The notes below the pieces were generated by a model that did no database searches, had not been told where the DNA came from, and saw only the letters and a program-made list of their open reading frames with translations. Positions 55,898 through 64,000 of a DNA stretch of 64,000 bases are shown in pieces. The translations under genes were made by a program, and so were the position numbers. Numbering within the stretch: the first letter of the stretch is position 1; every line of letters starts with the position of its first letter. Source of the stretch: Byssovorax sp. (GTDB taxonomy: Bacteria; Myxococcota_A; Polyangia; Polyangiales; Polyangiaceae); NCBI GenBank assembly GCA_025362495.1, contig JANYGI010000011.1, positions 1 through 64,000 of the forward strand. The letters are read 5' to 3'.

Positions 55898-56728
55898 TCA
55901 GCCCCAGGCTTTCCTGATGGCTTCGGCGACGCCGCCGCCCTGATGGCCGTCGGCGTCGAGGTGATCGGTCGCGTGCGACTTCACCTCGGCGGGGGCCTGG
56001 CCCATCGCGAAGGATCGCCCCGCGGTGTCGAACATCGGCACGTCGTTGAGCCAGTCGCCGACGACGACGACCTCGGCCGCGGTGCAGCCATGGTGCGCGG
56101 CCAGCCACTCCACCGCGGTGCCCTTCGTGGGGCCCTTGGCGCGCACGATCATCGCGTGGACGCCTGGCAGGCGCGTGATCGGGAACGAGGCCACGAACGC
56201 CGCGTCGGCGAGCTTCTCGCCGAGCTCGGCCACAGCGGAGAGGATCTGCTCCTCCATCCCGATGGATACGACGGCCATCAAGCCCAGCTCGTGATCCCAG
56301 TGGGAATGCGTGATCACGCGCTCCACCACCTCGATCTTGTTCGACCACGTGCGCACGTACGGTGCGAAGGCTTCTCCCGCGGCATCGTGGACGATGCTGT
56401 CGTGCGCGAAGAGGAAGCTCGCCGACTCGTAGCGCTCGAGCACGCCGCGGAGAACCGCTGCGTCCGCGCCGGTCAGCGATCGATAGAAGCGCGCAGCGTC
56501 GCTCGCCACATCCACGATGTGGCTGCCGTCGACGCAGGCGATAGGCCCGACGATCCCGACCTCGCGCGCGATCACGCACGAGCCCGAGTAGAGCCGCCCC
56601 GTGATGATCGTGACGGGGACGCCGCTCGCCTGGAGATCACGGATGGCTGCGGCGTCGTCGGGGTGGATCGTCCCGTCACGACGCAGCAGCGTCCCGTCGA
56701 TGTCCGAGGCGAGGAGCTTGTATTTCAA
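55898..56728 (-). CDS. Cof-type HAD phosphatase
   Basis: 276 residues from a TTG at 56728 that overlaps the rpmA stop by four bases (TTGA); an ATG at 56773 inside rpmA is less likely. The start [15 protein letters not shown] carries D9 and D11. The cap follows (about 85-190). [18 protein letters not shown] gives the late Asp pair and [15 protein letters not shown] the tail. It dephosphorylates a small phosphorylated metabolite. Coupling to rpmA is unusual. Confidence 0.85.
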   Translation of the reverse strand: MKYKLLASDIDGTLLRRDGTIHPDDAAAIRDLQASGVPVTIITGRLYSGSCVIAREVGIVGPIACVDGSHIVDVASDAARFYRSLTGADAAVLRGVLERYESASFLFAHDSIVHDAAGEAFAPYVRTWSNKIEVVERVITHSHWDHELGLMAVVSIGMEEQILSAVAELGEKLADAAFVASFPITRLPGVHAMIVRAKGPTKGTAVEWLAAHHGCTAAEVVVVGDWLNDVPMFDTAGRSFAMGQAPAEVKSHATDHLDADGHQGGGVAEAIRKAWG

Positions 56729-56982
56729 GCCGCGGGATAAACCGAGACTTGCTTCTTCGTGTTCGACTTCCACTCGTACTTCACGACGCCCGGGATGAGC
56801 GAGAACAGCGTGAAGTCGCGGCCGGTGCCGACGTTCTTGCCCGCGTGGATCGTCGAGCCGACCTGGCGAACGATGATGTTGCCCGCGAGCACCGTCGCGC
56901 CGGCGTAGATCTTCACGCCGCGCTTTTGCGCCTTGGAGTCGCGGCCGTTACGAGAGGAGCCGCCGCCTTTTTTATGAGCCAT
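56725..56982 (-). CDS. rpmA: 50S ribosomal protein L27
   Basis: 85 residues; [24 protein letters not shown] at the start and [14 protein letters not shown] in the core are full L27 signatures. The N-terminus is of the uncleaved type. GAGGAG lies eight bases before the ATG. It is the second gene of the rplU operon. Confidence 0.98.
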   Translation of the reverse strand: MAHKKGGGSSRNGRDSKAQKRGVKIYAGATVLAGNIIVRQVGSTIHAGKNVGTGRDFTLFSLIPGVVKYEWKSNTKKQVSVYPAA

Positions 56983-57003
56983 GGGATTGTCTCCTCTTTC
57001 TGA

Positions 57004-57312
57004 CTACGCGCTGATGCCGGTGATCTTCAGCTCGGTGTAGAGCTGACGATGGCCGTTCTTGCGGCGGAAGTTCTTCCGGCGCTTGAACTTGAAGACGATG
57101 AGCTTCTCGCCCCGGGCCTGGGCCGTGATCTCGGCCGCCACGGAGGCGCCCTTCACCAGCGGTTGCCCGATCTTGGGGGAGTCGCCGCTGACGAGGAGGA
57201 CCTCGCCAAACGTGATCTTGTCGCCAGCGCTGCCGGGGAGTTTCTCCACCCGCAGCTTCTGACCTTCGGATACCCGGTACTGCTTGCCGCCCGTCTTGAT
57301 GACCGCGTACAT
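57004..57312 (-). CDS. rplU: 50S ribosomal protein L21
   Basis: 102 residues from the ATG at 57312 behind [29 protein letters not shown] at the start and [23 protein letters not shown] at the end are the L21 signature. Upstream in-frame codons belong to the leader. It is followed 21 bases later by rpmA. Confidence 0.98.
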   Translation of the reverse strand: MYAVIKTGGKQYRVSEGQKLRVEKLPGSAGDKITFGEVLLVSGDSPKIGQPLVKGASVAAEITAQARGEKLIVFKFKRRKNFRRKNGHRQLYTELKITGISA

Positions 57313-57369
57313 GATTCGCCTCGCGCTACGCACAACCCTGCCGGAGCTCCCGGAACCAAGGGGACGCGC

Positions 57370-57397
57370 AGTATACAGATCGAAATCCGTTTGACAA
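57370..57397 (-). promoter_or_regulatory. Sigma-70-type promoter of rplU-rpmA
   Basis: Minus strand: TTGTCA (57397-57392), 16-base spacer, TATACT (57375-57370). The predicted start gives a leader of about 50 bases before the rplU ATG. It is the most canonical promoter in the window. Confidence 0.65.
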
Positions 57398-57412
57398 CCC
57401 CGGAGCGTTTGC

Positions 57413-58177
57413 TCAGCCGAGCACCGGAAGCGAGGTCTTCCGTACAGTGGGCGGCGCCTTCTCCGCCACCGGCTCGATCTCGCCGATTCCCGCGAAAATG
57501 CTGCCTGTTTCGCGCGCCCCGACGACGACGTCGAGCCCCAGGCGCTGCGCTTCGGAGGCGGCGCGCGTGAGGTACGGGAGGACCATTTCGCGCGCGGGGA
57601 CCACGCGATCACGGGCGATCGCGGCGCGACCGAATGGCTCGGCCTTCGCGAAATGAATCGCCTCGGCCCCCGCCGCGTGGGCGAGGCGGGCGATCTCGCC
57701 GAGGTGCCGGAAGTTGGATCGCGTGACCACGGTGGTGACGCCGACGGGGATGCGCTCTGCGCGCGCGGTACGCGCCCCACGCAGTGTTTGCTCGAAGCTT
57801 CCCGGCGTCCCCGTGTGGTAGTCGTGCATCGCCGCCGAGGCGCCTTGCAGCGCGACGTCGAGCGCGAGCTTCGTCGAGGCCTCGCGCAGCGCGCGCGTGA
57901 AGGCCCGGTAGGCGAGCCGCCGGCCGTTGGTCTGCACGAGGACGCGCGCGGCGCCCCTGGCGTCGGCCGCGGCGATCCACGCCGGCAGCTCGTCGTGGAC
58001 CGTGGGCTCGCCGCCCATGAACGCCACCGTCTCGCCCGGCGTGATCGTGGCGATCTGCGCCGCCACGTCGGGCGGGCCCTCTTCCCTGTCGCGCATCGCG
58101 CCCTGCGCGCAGAACACGCAGGCGTTGTTGCAGGCGAAGCCGAGGAAAATTTGATGCACCCTCGGCCTCCGGATCAC
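57413..58177 (-). CDS. Radical SAM protein
   Basis: 254 residues from a GTG. The iron-sulphur motif is C16-x3-C20-x2-C23 in [10 protein letters not shown]. The SAM-binding GGEP motif is [11 protein letters not shown]. The middle ([23 protein letters not shown]) fits a compact radical SAM barrel with no SPASM or B12 domain visible. The reaction cannot be inferred. Its start overlaps the clpB stop by four bases (GTGA), so translation is coupled. Confidence 0.88.
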   Translation of the reverse strand: MIRRPRVHQIFLGFACNNACVFCAQGAMRDREEGPPDVAAQIATITPGETVAFMGGEPTVHDELPAWIAAADARGAARVLVQTNGRRLAYRAFTRALREASTKLALDVALQGASAAMHDYHTGTPGSFEQTLRGARTARAERIPVGVTTVVTRSNFRHLGEIARLAHAAGAEAIHFAKAEPFGRAAIARDRVVPAREMVLPYLTRAASEAQRLGLDVVVGARETGSIFAGIGEIEPVAEKAPPTVRKTSLPVLG

Positions 58178-60792
58178 GCCTTGGTGAAGGTGAAATCTTC
58201 ACCGCTGATGTCGACCTTGATCACCTGCCCGGCGGTGTAGCCGCCGGCGAGGATGGCCTCGGCCAGCGGGTTCTGCAGCTCGCGCAGGATGGCGCGCTTC
58301 AGCGGCCGCGCGCCGAGGCTGGGCTCGTACCCGAGATCGACGAGCCGGAGCTTCGCCGCGTCGGTGAGCACGACCTTGATCTCCTTGTCGGAGAGCAGCC
58401 GATCGAGGCGCTTCAACTGGATGTCGACGACGCCGCGCAGATCGTTCTTCGAGAGCGCCTTGAAGACGACGACGTCGTCGACGCGGTTCAGGAACTCGGG
58501 GCGGAAGAAGCCTTTGAGCTCTTCCATCAGCACGTCGCGGATCGCCTCGCGGCCGTCTTCCGAGGCCCAGAGGTTGGCGTCGGCGTCGAGGATGCGCTTG
58601 CTCCCGATGTTCGACGTCATGATCACGACGGTGTTGGAGAAGTCGGCGAGGCGGCCGCGTCCATCGGTGAGGCGACCGTCGTCGAGCACCTGCAAGAGCA
58701 GGTTGAACACGTCGGCGTGCGCCTTCTCGACCTCGTCGAAGAGGAGGACGCTGTACGGCCGGCGGCGCGCGGCCTCCGTCAACATGCCGCCCTGCTCGCT
58801 GTCGGCGTAGCCGGGCGGGGCGCCGATGAGGCGCTGCGCCATGTGGCGCTCCATGTACTCGCTCATGTCCATGCGCGTGAGCGCCGCTTCGTCGTCGAAG
58901 AGGAACTCGGCGAGGGCCTTCGCGAGCTCGGTCTTGCCGCAGCCGCTCGGGCCGAGGAACAGGAACGATCCGATGGGCTTGCCCGGATCGCGGAGGCCGA
59001 CGCGGCCGCGGCGCACGGCCTTGGCGATCGCGCGCACCGCCTCGTCCTGGCCGACGACGCGGCGAGCGAGCCGCTCTTCCATCTTGAGGAGCTTCTCGGC
59101 CTCGCCTTCGAGCATCTTCGAGACGGGGATGCCGGTCCAGTCGCCGAGCGTCTCGGCGACGTCGCTCTCGCCGACGCCGTTCGACGTGGCGGAGATCCCC
59201 TCGCGCTCGGCCGCGTGCTCCGCCGCTTCGAGGCGACGGCGAATGTCGGGGAGCGTGACGTGCTCGAGCTCGCCCAGCTTGGCGAAGACGTTGTCGCGGC
59301 GGGCGATCTCGAGGGCGCGCGTGGCGTCGGTCAGCTCCTTGCGGATGGCCGACATCGCGGCGACGACGCCCTTCCTCGACTTCATCTTCTCGAGCGACTC
59401 CTTCGCGCGCGGCTCGCTCTCGGCGAGCTCTTTTTCGAGGCGCGTTCGCGTCATCACGCTCTGACGATCCTCGTCGTCGGCGAGCGCCGCGATCTGCGCC
59501 TTGAGCGACTCGACGCGGCGCTGCAGTGTGTCGAGCTCGGGCGAGACGCCGTCGACCTCGACCCGCTTGCGCGCCGACGTCTCGTCGAGGAGATCGACCG
59601 CGGTGTCGGGCAGCGCGCGATCGGAGAGGTAGCGCTTGGCCAGCACCACCGCCGAGACGATGGCGCCCTCGGCGATGCGGACGCGGTGGTGCTCTTCGTA
59701 TTTGGTGGCGATGCCGCGGAGGATCTCGGTCGCCTGATCGATACTCGGCGGATCGAGGTTCACCACCGAGAAGCGGCGGAGGATGCCCGCGTCGCGATCG
59801 TTGATCTTGCGGATGCCCTCGGGCGTCGTCGTCGCGAGCAAGCGGATCTCGCCGCGCTGGAGCAGCGGCTTGAGCAGCTCGCCCACGCCCGAGCCCTGCG
59901 CGCCTTGACCGAAGAGGGCGTCGAGATCTTCGACGACGAGGATCGTCTCGGCGTCCGGCTTCAAGCGCAGCTTGTCGACGAGCGACTTCAACCGCTGCTC
60001 GATCTCGCCGCGCAGCTTGGCCCCGGCGACGAGCGCGCCCGTATCGAGCTCGAGGAGCTGCGCCGTCGCGAGGTTGCCCGGCACGTCGCCGTGCGAGATC
60101 CGATCGGCGAGCCCGCGGATCAGCGCCGTCTTGCCGACGCCCGGCTCGCCCACGATCAGCGGGTGATTCTTGAAGCGCCGCTCGAGGATTTGCAGCAGCC
60201 GCCGCGACTCGGTCACGCGGCCGATCACCGGATCGAAGCGGCCTTCTTTGGCGTCGGCGACGAGATCGCGCGTGAAGGGCGCCGGGCCCTCGCCGCTGCT
60301 GGTGCCGCTGGTGCTCACGGTCGAGGCGGGCTCGCGCGCGGCCTCGGTCAGCGCCGCGAGATGCGGACGAAACGCGCCGGGCCCGATGCCGAACGAGGAG
60401 AGGATCTCCCCCGCAGGGCCCTTGATTTCCTGCGCGAGCGCGTGGAGCAGGTGCTCGACGCCGACCGACTCGGACTTCTCGCGCGTGGCCTCGCGCTCGG
60501 CGCGGGCGAGCAAGTCGAGCAGGCGCGGGCTGACGTACGCGACGCCGCCGGCGGCCTTCGTCTGCCGCTTGAGCGCGGCCTCGGCGAGCTGCAGGACCTC
60601 GTTCGGATCAGCGCCGGTGCGACGAAAGACTTCGCCGACGCCGCGATCACGCTCGAGCACCCTCGTCAGCAGGTGCAGCGGAGTCACCTCCGTGTGCTGC
60701 CGCTCGTCGGCAATTTGCTGCGCCCCGGCCACGACCTGCTTCGCGTCGGTCGTGTAGCGGTCGAGGTGAATCGTTCCCTCTTTGTCGGCCAT
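58174..60792 (-). CDS. clpB: ClpB-type AAA+ disaggregase, divergent
   Basis: 872 residues with the full ClpB layout: N domain (1-150), AAA-1 (about 170-400), coiled-coil M domain (about 405-530) and AAA-2. Walker A motifs are GEPGVGKT (215-222) and GPSGCGKT (614-621). Deviations: the first Walker B reads ILVVED (E288, D289) where the family has DE; the first pore loop is AKLRGE with L260 for the usual Tyr; the second pore loop is GYAD (661-664) for GYVG. AAA-2 Walker B (LLFDEVE, D686, E687) is normal. It should remodel aggregates or a specialised client. An ATG with TAGGCT eight bases upstream. Confidence 0.9.
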   Translation of the reverse strand: MADKEGTIHLDRYTTDAKQVVAGAQQIADERQHTEVTPLHLLTRVLERDRGVGEVFRRTGADPNEVLQLAEAALKRQTKAAGGVAYVSPRLLDLLARAEREATREKSESVGVEHLLHALAQEIKGPAGEILSSFGIGPGAFRPHLAALTEAAREPASTVSTSGTSSGEGPAPFTRDLVADAKEGRFDPVIGRVTESRRLLQILERRFKNHPLIVGEPGVGKTALIRGLADRISHGDVPGNLATAQLLELDTGALVAGAKLRGEIEQRLKSLVDKLRLKPDAETILVVEDLDALFGQGAQGSGVGELLKPLLQRGEIRLLATTTPEGIRKINDRDAGILRRFSVVNLDPPSIDQATEILRGIATKYEEHHRVRIAEGAIVSAVVLAKRYLSDRALPDTAVDLLDETSARKRVEVDGVSPELDTLQRRVESLKAQIAALADDEDRQSVMTRTRLEKELAESEPRAKESLEKMKSRKGVVAAMSAIRKELTDATRALEIARRDNVFAKLGELEHVTLPDIRRRLEAAEHAAEREGISATSNGVGESDVAETLGDWTGIPVSKMLEGEAEKLLKMEERLARRVVGQDEAVRAIAKAVRRGRVGLRDPGKPIGSFLFLGPSGCGKTELAKALAEFLFDDEAALTRMDMSEYMERHMAQRLIGAPPGYADSEQGGMLTEAARRRPYSVLLFDEVEKAHADVFNLLLQVLDDGRLTDGRGRLADFSNTVVIMTSNIGSKRILDADANLWASEDGREAIRDVLMEELKGFFRPEFLNRVDDVVVFKALSKNDLRGVVDIQLKRLDRLLSDKEIKVVLTDAAKLRLVDLGYEPSLGARPLKRAILRELQNPLAEAILAGGYTAGQVIKVDISGEDFTFTKA

Positions 60793-60800
60793 GGCGCGGG

Positions 60801-60806
60801 AGCCTA
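60801..60806 (-). promoter_or_regulatory. Leaderless-type -10 (TAGGCT) of clpB
   Basis: TAGGCT on the minus strand, eight bases before the ATG at 60792. No CIRCE or sigma-32 element is seen. Confidence 0.5.
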
Positions 60807-60873
60807 CCTCAGGAAACCTCCGTAGTGGAGCGCACCGCTTGCATCTGCCCGCGGACGTGAAAAGAGTAGCCCC

Positions 60874-61164
60874 GTGTCAGCCTCAGTCCTCATCTACCTC
60901 ACCGATTGGTGCCCGTACTGCCAGCGCGCGAAGGCGCTGTTGACGAAGAAGAAGGCTGCCTTCACCGAGGTCGACGTCGATGATCGCGCCGACCTGCGGA
61001 GCTGGCTCGTCTCGGCTTCAGGCCAGCGGACGGTGCCGCAGATCTTCATCAACGGGCAGCCCATGGGCGGCTCGAGCGAGCTCGACGCGCTCGATCGGCA
61101 AGGCAAGCTCGACCGCCTCCTCGCCGTGGCTCCGCCGCCGGACGCTCCCAAACTGCCTGTTTGA
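60874..61164 (+). CDS. grxC: Glutaredoxin
   Basis: 96 residues from a GTG at 60874. IYLTDWCPYCQRAKALL gives a dithiol CPYC active site (C13, C16). TVPQIFINGQPMGGSSELDAL is the cis-Pro and GSH-binding part. It reduces disulphides and glutathionylated proteins in the cytoplasm. It diverges from clpB by 81 bases. Confidence 0.95.
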   Translation: MSASVLIYLTDWCPYCQRAKALLTKKKAAFTEVDVDDRADLRSWLVSASGQRTVPQIFINGQPMGGSSELDALDRQGKLDRLLAVAPPPDAPKLPV

Positions 61165-61297
61165 AAGGCGATCCGTGCGCTCCTCCACGCGGGGAGCGCT
61201 CGGTCACATCGGCTTCCCGCCGGGGAGGTGCGGACCTTCTCTCCTTTCTTTGATAGCGTGCGAAAGAAACGACGCGGTCGCACGTCCCATCCTCCTC

Positions 61298-62923
61298 ATG
61301 ACCTCTCGACCTGAACTCGTCCCCTCGCCAGGCTCGGCGGCCGGGGTGGCCTCTGCCCTCGTGTCCGACGCGCTCGTGGGCAAGCGGGTCGACAAGTACG
61401 AGATCGTTCGCGTCATCGGCCGCGGCGGCATGGGCACCGTCTACGAGGCGCTCAACACCACCATCGGCAAGCGCGTCGCGATGAAGTTCGTCGACGCCGA
61501 GACGGCCCAGAGCAAGGACTCGATCGCTCGCTTCCAGCGCGAGGCCGAGGCCGCGAGCGCCGTCGAGAGCGCCCACATCGTCGAGATCTTCGACTCCGGC
61601 GTGGCCGACGACGGCATCCCGTACATCGTGATGGAGCTCCTCCGCGGCGAGGATCTCGGCCACCGGATCAAGCGCTGCGGCCGCCTCGAGATCGGCGAGG
61701 CCGTGCACGTCGTCGCGCAGATCCTCCGCGGCCTGCACCGCGCCCACGAGGCCGGGATCGTTCATCGCGATCTCAAGCCCGACAACATCTTCCTCGTCGA
61801 TCGCGACGACGATCAGAGCTTCGCCAAGATCCTCGATTTCGGGATCTCCAAGGTGCAGCGCCAGGGCGGCGTCCCGGTGCACACGCTCACGCGGCAAGGC
61901 ACCGTGCTCGGCACCCCGTTCTACATGTCGCCCGAGCAAGCGCAGGCGCTGCCCGACATCGATGGGCGCACCGATCTGTGGTCGGTCGGCGCCATCCTCT
62001 ACGAGTGCCTCACGGGGCGGCCGCCCTACAGCGGCACGTCGTACGAGCAGGTGATCGTCAACATTTGCATGCACGACGCCGAGGACGTGCGCGCTCACAA
62101 TCCAGGCGTCTCCGAGGCGATCGCGCGGGTGATCAGCAAGCTGCTCGCGCGCGATCGCGTCGAGCGCTTCGCCACCGCGCGCGAGGTGCTCGAGGCGCTG
62201 AAGCTCGCGACGGGCGGGGCCATCTCCACGCGCTCCGGGGCGATCCCGGCCGAGGAGCGCGATCCGAGCCACGCGTCGTCGCCGGACTTTCGCCTCACGC
62301 CGCGCGGCGAGAACAAGCCCGCGCCCGGGACCACGCCCGGATCGCGAGCCGACGCCGCGCCGATCGAGGTGCGCTCCGCGAGCCCCTCGAAGGCCGGCTG
62401 GTCGACGAGCCGCCGCGCGAGCAACCGCGAGAAGCGAGCGTTCGCGCTGATCGCGATCTCGGCGCTGCTCGCGGGCAGCCTCGGCGCGTTCCTCTTCGTG
62501 AAATCCCGCGCGCCGCTGCCGACGCCTCCGCCGGCTCACAGCGACGAGATCCACGTGCAGCTCCAGGCCAACGTGGCCGGGGCGCGCTTCGTCGTCGACG
62601 GCGCCCCGGTGCAGAGCGGCGTCCTCAAGGGGCAAAAAGGCGAGGTGAAGCGCGTGCGCGTCGAGGCCGAGGGCTACGCGCCGAGCGAGCTCGACGTGAC
62701 GCTCGCCTCGGACGCCGAGCCGGTGCACATCGTCCTCGCGGCGACGACGTTGACGGCGTCAACCGCGTTGCCCGTCGTGTCCCCCGGCGCCGAGGTCGCG
62801 TCGGCGCGCGCGGCCGACCCGAAGCGGCCACACGACGGCGCGAAGCCCACGGTCAGCGCGGCGGCGCGGCCCACGGCGACGCCCGGAGTCGGCGGCGGCC
62901 AGCTCAAGTTGAAGACGGATTGA
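61298..62923 (+). CDS. Membrane-anchored Ser/Thr protein kinase with PEGA-like tail
   Basis: 541 residues from the ATG at 61298; a TAGCGT lies 39 bases upstream. The kinase domain (about 30-300) has IGRGGMGTV, K63, HRDLKPDN with D158, DFG (D180) and GTPFYMSPEQ. A Ser/Pro linker (310-380), a single membrane helix (about 381-401) and a beta-rich extracytoplasmic tail (VQLQANVAGARFVVDGAPVQ, PEGA-like) follow. The following PEGA protein on the same strand suggests a shared role. Confidence 0.92.
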   Translation: MTSRPELVPSPGSAAGVASALVSDALVGKRVDKYEIVRVIGRGGMGTVYEALNTTIGKRVAMKFVDAETAQSKDSIARFQREAEAASAVESAHIVEIFDSGVADDGIPYIVMELLRGEDLGHRIKRCGRLEIGEAVHVVAQILRGLHRAHEAGIVHRDLKPDNIFLVDRDDDQSFAKILDFGISKVQRQGGVPVHTLTRQGTVLGTPFYMSPEQAQALPDIDGRTDLWSVGAILYECLTGRPPYSGTSYEQVIVNICMHDAEDVRAHNPGVSEAIARVISKLLARDRVERFATAREVLEALKLATGGAISTRSGAIPAEERDPSHASSPDFRLTPRGENKPAPGTTPGSRADAAPIEVRSASPSKAGWSTSRRASNREKRAFALIAISALLAGSLGAFLFVKSRAPLPTPPPAHSDEIHVQLQANVAGARFVVDGAPVQSGVLKGQKGEVKRVRVEAEGYAPSELDVTLASDAEPVHIVLAATTLTASTALPVVSPGAEVASARAADPKRPHDGAKPTVSAAARPTATPGVGGGQLKLKTD

Positions 62924-62966
62924 AAACCGTTCCCATCCGGCGGGGAAAGCGCCAATCTTCGCGCCG

Positions 62967-64000
62967 ATGACGCTGGGGCGAGAGCACGTGGGCCCTCTCC
63001 GGGCTGCGATGGCTGCCCTGTGCTGCGCGCTCACGCTCGCTCCCATCGTGGCGCGCGCGCAGCCCGCCGCGGCGCCGTCGCCCGCTTCGTCCGCGGCCGC
63101 CGACACGTACAAGCTCCACATGGAGAACGGCGTGAAGCTGTTCGAGGATCGCAACTACGACGCCGCGCGCGCCGAGTTCCGCGCCGCCTACGACGCTCGG
63201 CCGCGGGCCAACCCGCTGATCAACATCGCCCTCGCGCACAAGGCCGAGTTCAACTATCCGGCGGCGATCGGCGCGCTCGAGACGGCGCTCGCGAAGCATC
63301 GGGACACGATGGGCGCGGGCGACATCAAGGCCGCCGAGGGCGAGCTCAAGGACATGCGCGCCCTGCTCGCGCGGGTGAAGCTCGTCGTCACGCCGGCGAG
63401 CGCGAAGGTCACCATCGACGGCGAGGCGCTGACGTCGTCGGCCCTCGATCAGCCGATCCCGCTCGGCCCGGGGACGCACCGGATCGCGGCCTCCGCCGAG
63501 GGGTTCGCCACGATCGAGCAGCGCTTCACCGTGGCCAGCGGCGAGTCGACGGAGGTGGCGCTGAACCTCGTCGCCGACCAGGGGACGATCGCCATCGAGG
63601 CGCCCGATCCGCGGATGACGATCGCGGTCGATCAGCATGTGATGAGCACGGGCACGTGGACGGGGATGCTCGCGCCCGGCTCGCACCTCGTGCAGATCTC
63701 GGGGACGGGCGGGCAGCCGTTCACCGCCGACATCCTCGTCGTCGCGGGGAAATCGCTGACCGTGCGCCCCGGTACCGATCTCTTCCCGCCGCTGCCGCCG
63801 CTCCCGTTGCCGCGCAAAGATCTGCCGGTCTTGCCGCCGAAACATGGCCTTTACGTGATCGCGATGGCCTCGCTGCTGTTCCCGACGCGCTACCCGACGG
63901 GGTTCCCGCGGCCCGAGATCAACAGCGGCGGCGCGGGCGGCGCGCGCGTCGGCTATCAGGTCAACGGCGTCGCGGGCTTCGATGGTTTCTTCGAGCACTC
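62967..64000 (+). CDS. Exported TPR/PEGA protein, C-terminus outside the window
   Basis: About 344 residues visible from the ATG at 62967; open to the window end. The signal peptide is AAMAALCCALTLAPIVARAQP (from about residue 14). A TPR-like helical unit (about 50-125, YKLHMENGVKLFEDRNYDAA) precedes two PEGA-like beta domains (about 140-205 and 205-265: VTPASAKVTIDGEAL; GTHRIAASAEGF). After a Pro/Lys-rich stretch the chain becomes strand-like (HGLYVIAMASLLFP, GARVGYQVNG), probably an outer-membrane barrel. Typical of myxobacterial envelope proteins. It lies 43 bases after the kinase. Confidence 0.75.
   Translation, partial: MTLGREHVGPLRAAMAALCCALTLAPIVARAQPAAAPSPASSAAADTYKLHMENGVKLFEDRNYDAARAEFRAAYDARPRANPLINIALAHKAEFNYPAAIGALETALAKHRDTMGAGDIKAAEGELKDMRALLARVKLVVTPASAKVTIDGEALTSSALDQPIPLGPGTHRIAASAEGFATIEQRFTVASGESTEVALNLVADQGTIAIEAPDPRMTIAVDQHVMSTGTWTGMLAPGSHLVQISGTGGQPFTADILVVAGKSLTVRPGTDLFPPLPPLPLPRKDLPVLPPKHGLYVIAMASLLFPTRYPTGFPRPEINSGGAGGARVGYQVNGVAGFDGFFEH

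Overview
The window is about 70% G+C and looks like chromosomal DNA of a myxobacterium, most probably of the Polyangiales/Sorangiineae type. The reasons are two eukaryotic-type Ser/Thr kinases with C-terminal membrane anchors, many lipoproteins with Gly/Ser/Thr-rich linkers, an FG-GAP lipoprotein, a DUF1592/DUF1552 pair, a proline-rich protein and an N-terminal helical domain joined to a Pro/Gly-rich tail as in myxobacterial FHA proteins. This is inference from gene content; no rRNA is present. There is no prophage, integron, CRISPR array or biosynthetic cluster. Most of the window is ordinary chromosome.

Layout. 1-8.2 kb: start of an FHA-type regulator, a HEAT-like lipoprotein, FtsK, a small helical protein and a proline-rich protein. 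8.2-13.1 kb: lipoprotein, leucine dehydrogenase and an envelope block rseP-lpxC-outer-membrane protein on the minus strand. 13.2-20.6 kb: TonB-dependent receptor, Ser/Thr kinase, TPR protein, YdcF-like protein and a phosphodiesterase-like protein that has lost its metal ligands. 20.6-30.4 kb: FG-GAP lipoprotein, RecD2-type helicase, a truncated transposase-like protein, a BNR/Ycf48-like lipoprotein, a Sel1 protein and a GH5 hydrolase. 30.4-41.7 kb: CoA-binding protein coupled to a MacB-type permease, Kup potassium transporter, DUF1592-DUF1552 pair, and a multicopper oxidase coupled to a cysteine synthase. 41.7-43.9 kb: a decayed TonB operon (ExbD fragment, receptor, lipoprotein). 44.1-44.3 kb: tRNA-Lys and tRNA-Arg. 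44.4-53.4 kb: murein endopeptidase, exonuclease III, hydrolase, response regulator, and a HAD-GH65 fusion coupled to a universal stress protein. 53.5-64 kb: Lon-type protease, HAD phosphatase, rpmA, rplU, radical SAM protein, a divergent ClpB, glutaredoxin, and a Ser/Thr kinase followed by a PEGA protein cut by the window end.

Regulation. A TAnnnT hexamer lies 5-12 bases before the start codon of many genes on both strands, usually with no ribosome-binding site between. This is the geometry of leaderless transcription. A back-to-back pair of such promoters is present twice (25543 and 30359) with almost the same sequence. The ribosomal-protein operon is different: it has a -35/-10 promoter and a normal leader.

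The best leads are the leaderless-promoter pattern and its duplicated bidirectional form, the ClpB paralogue with altered Walker B and pore loops encoded in overlap with a radical SAM gene, the HAD-GH65 fusion, and the deletion scar joining exbD to a TonB receptor. I did not find a clear multi-gene system that I would call new.
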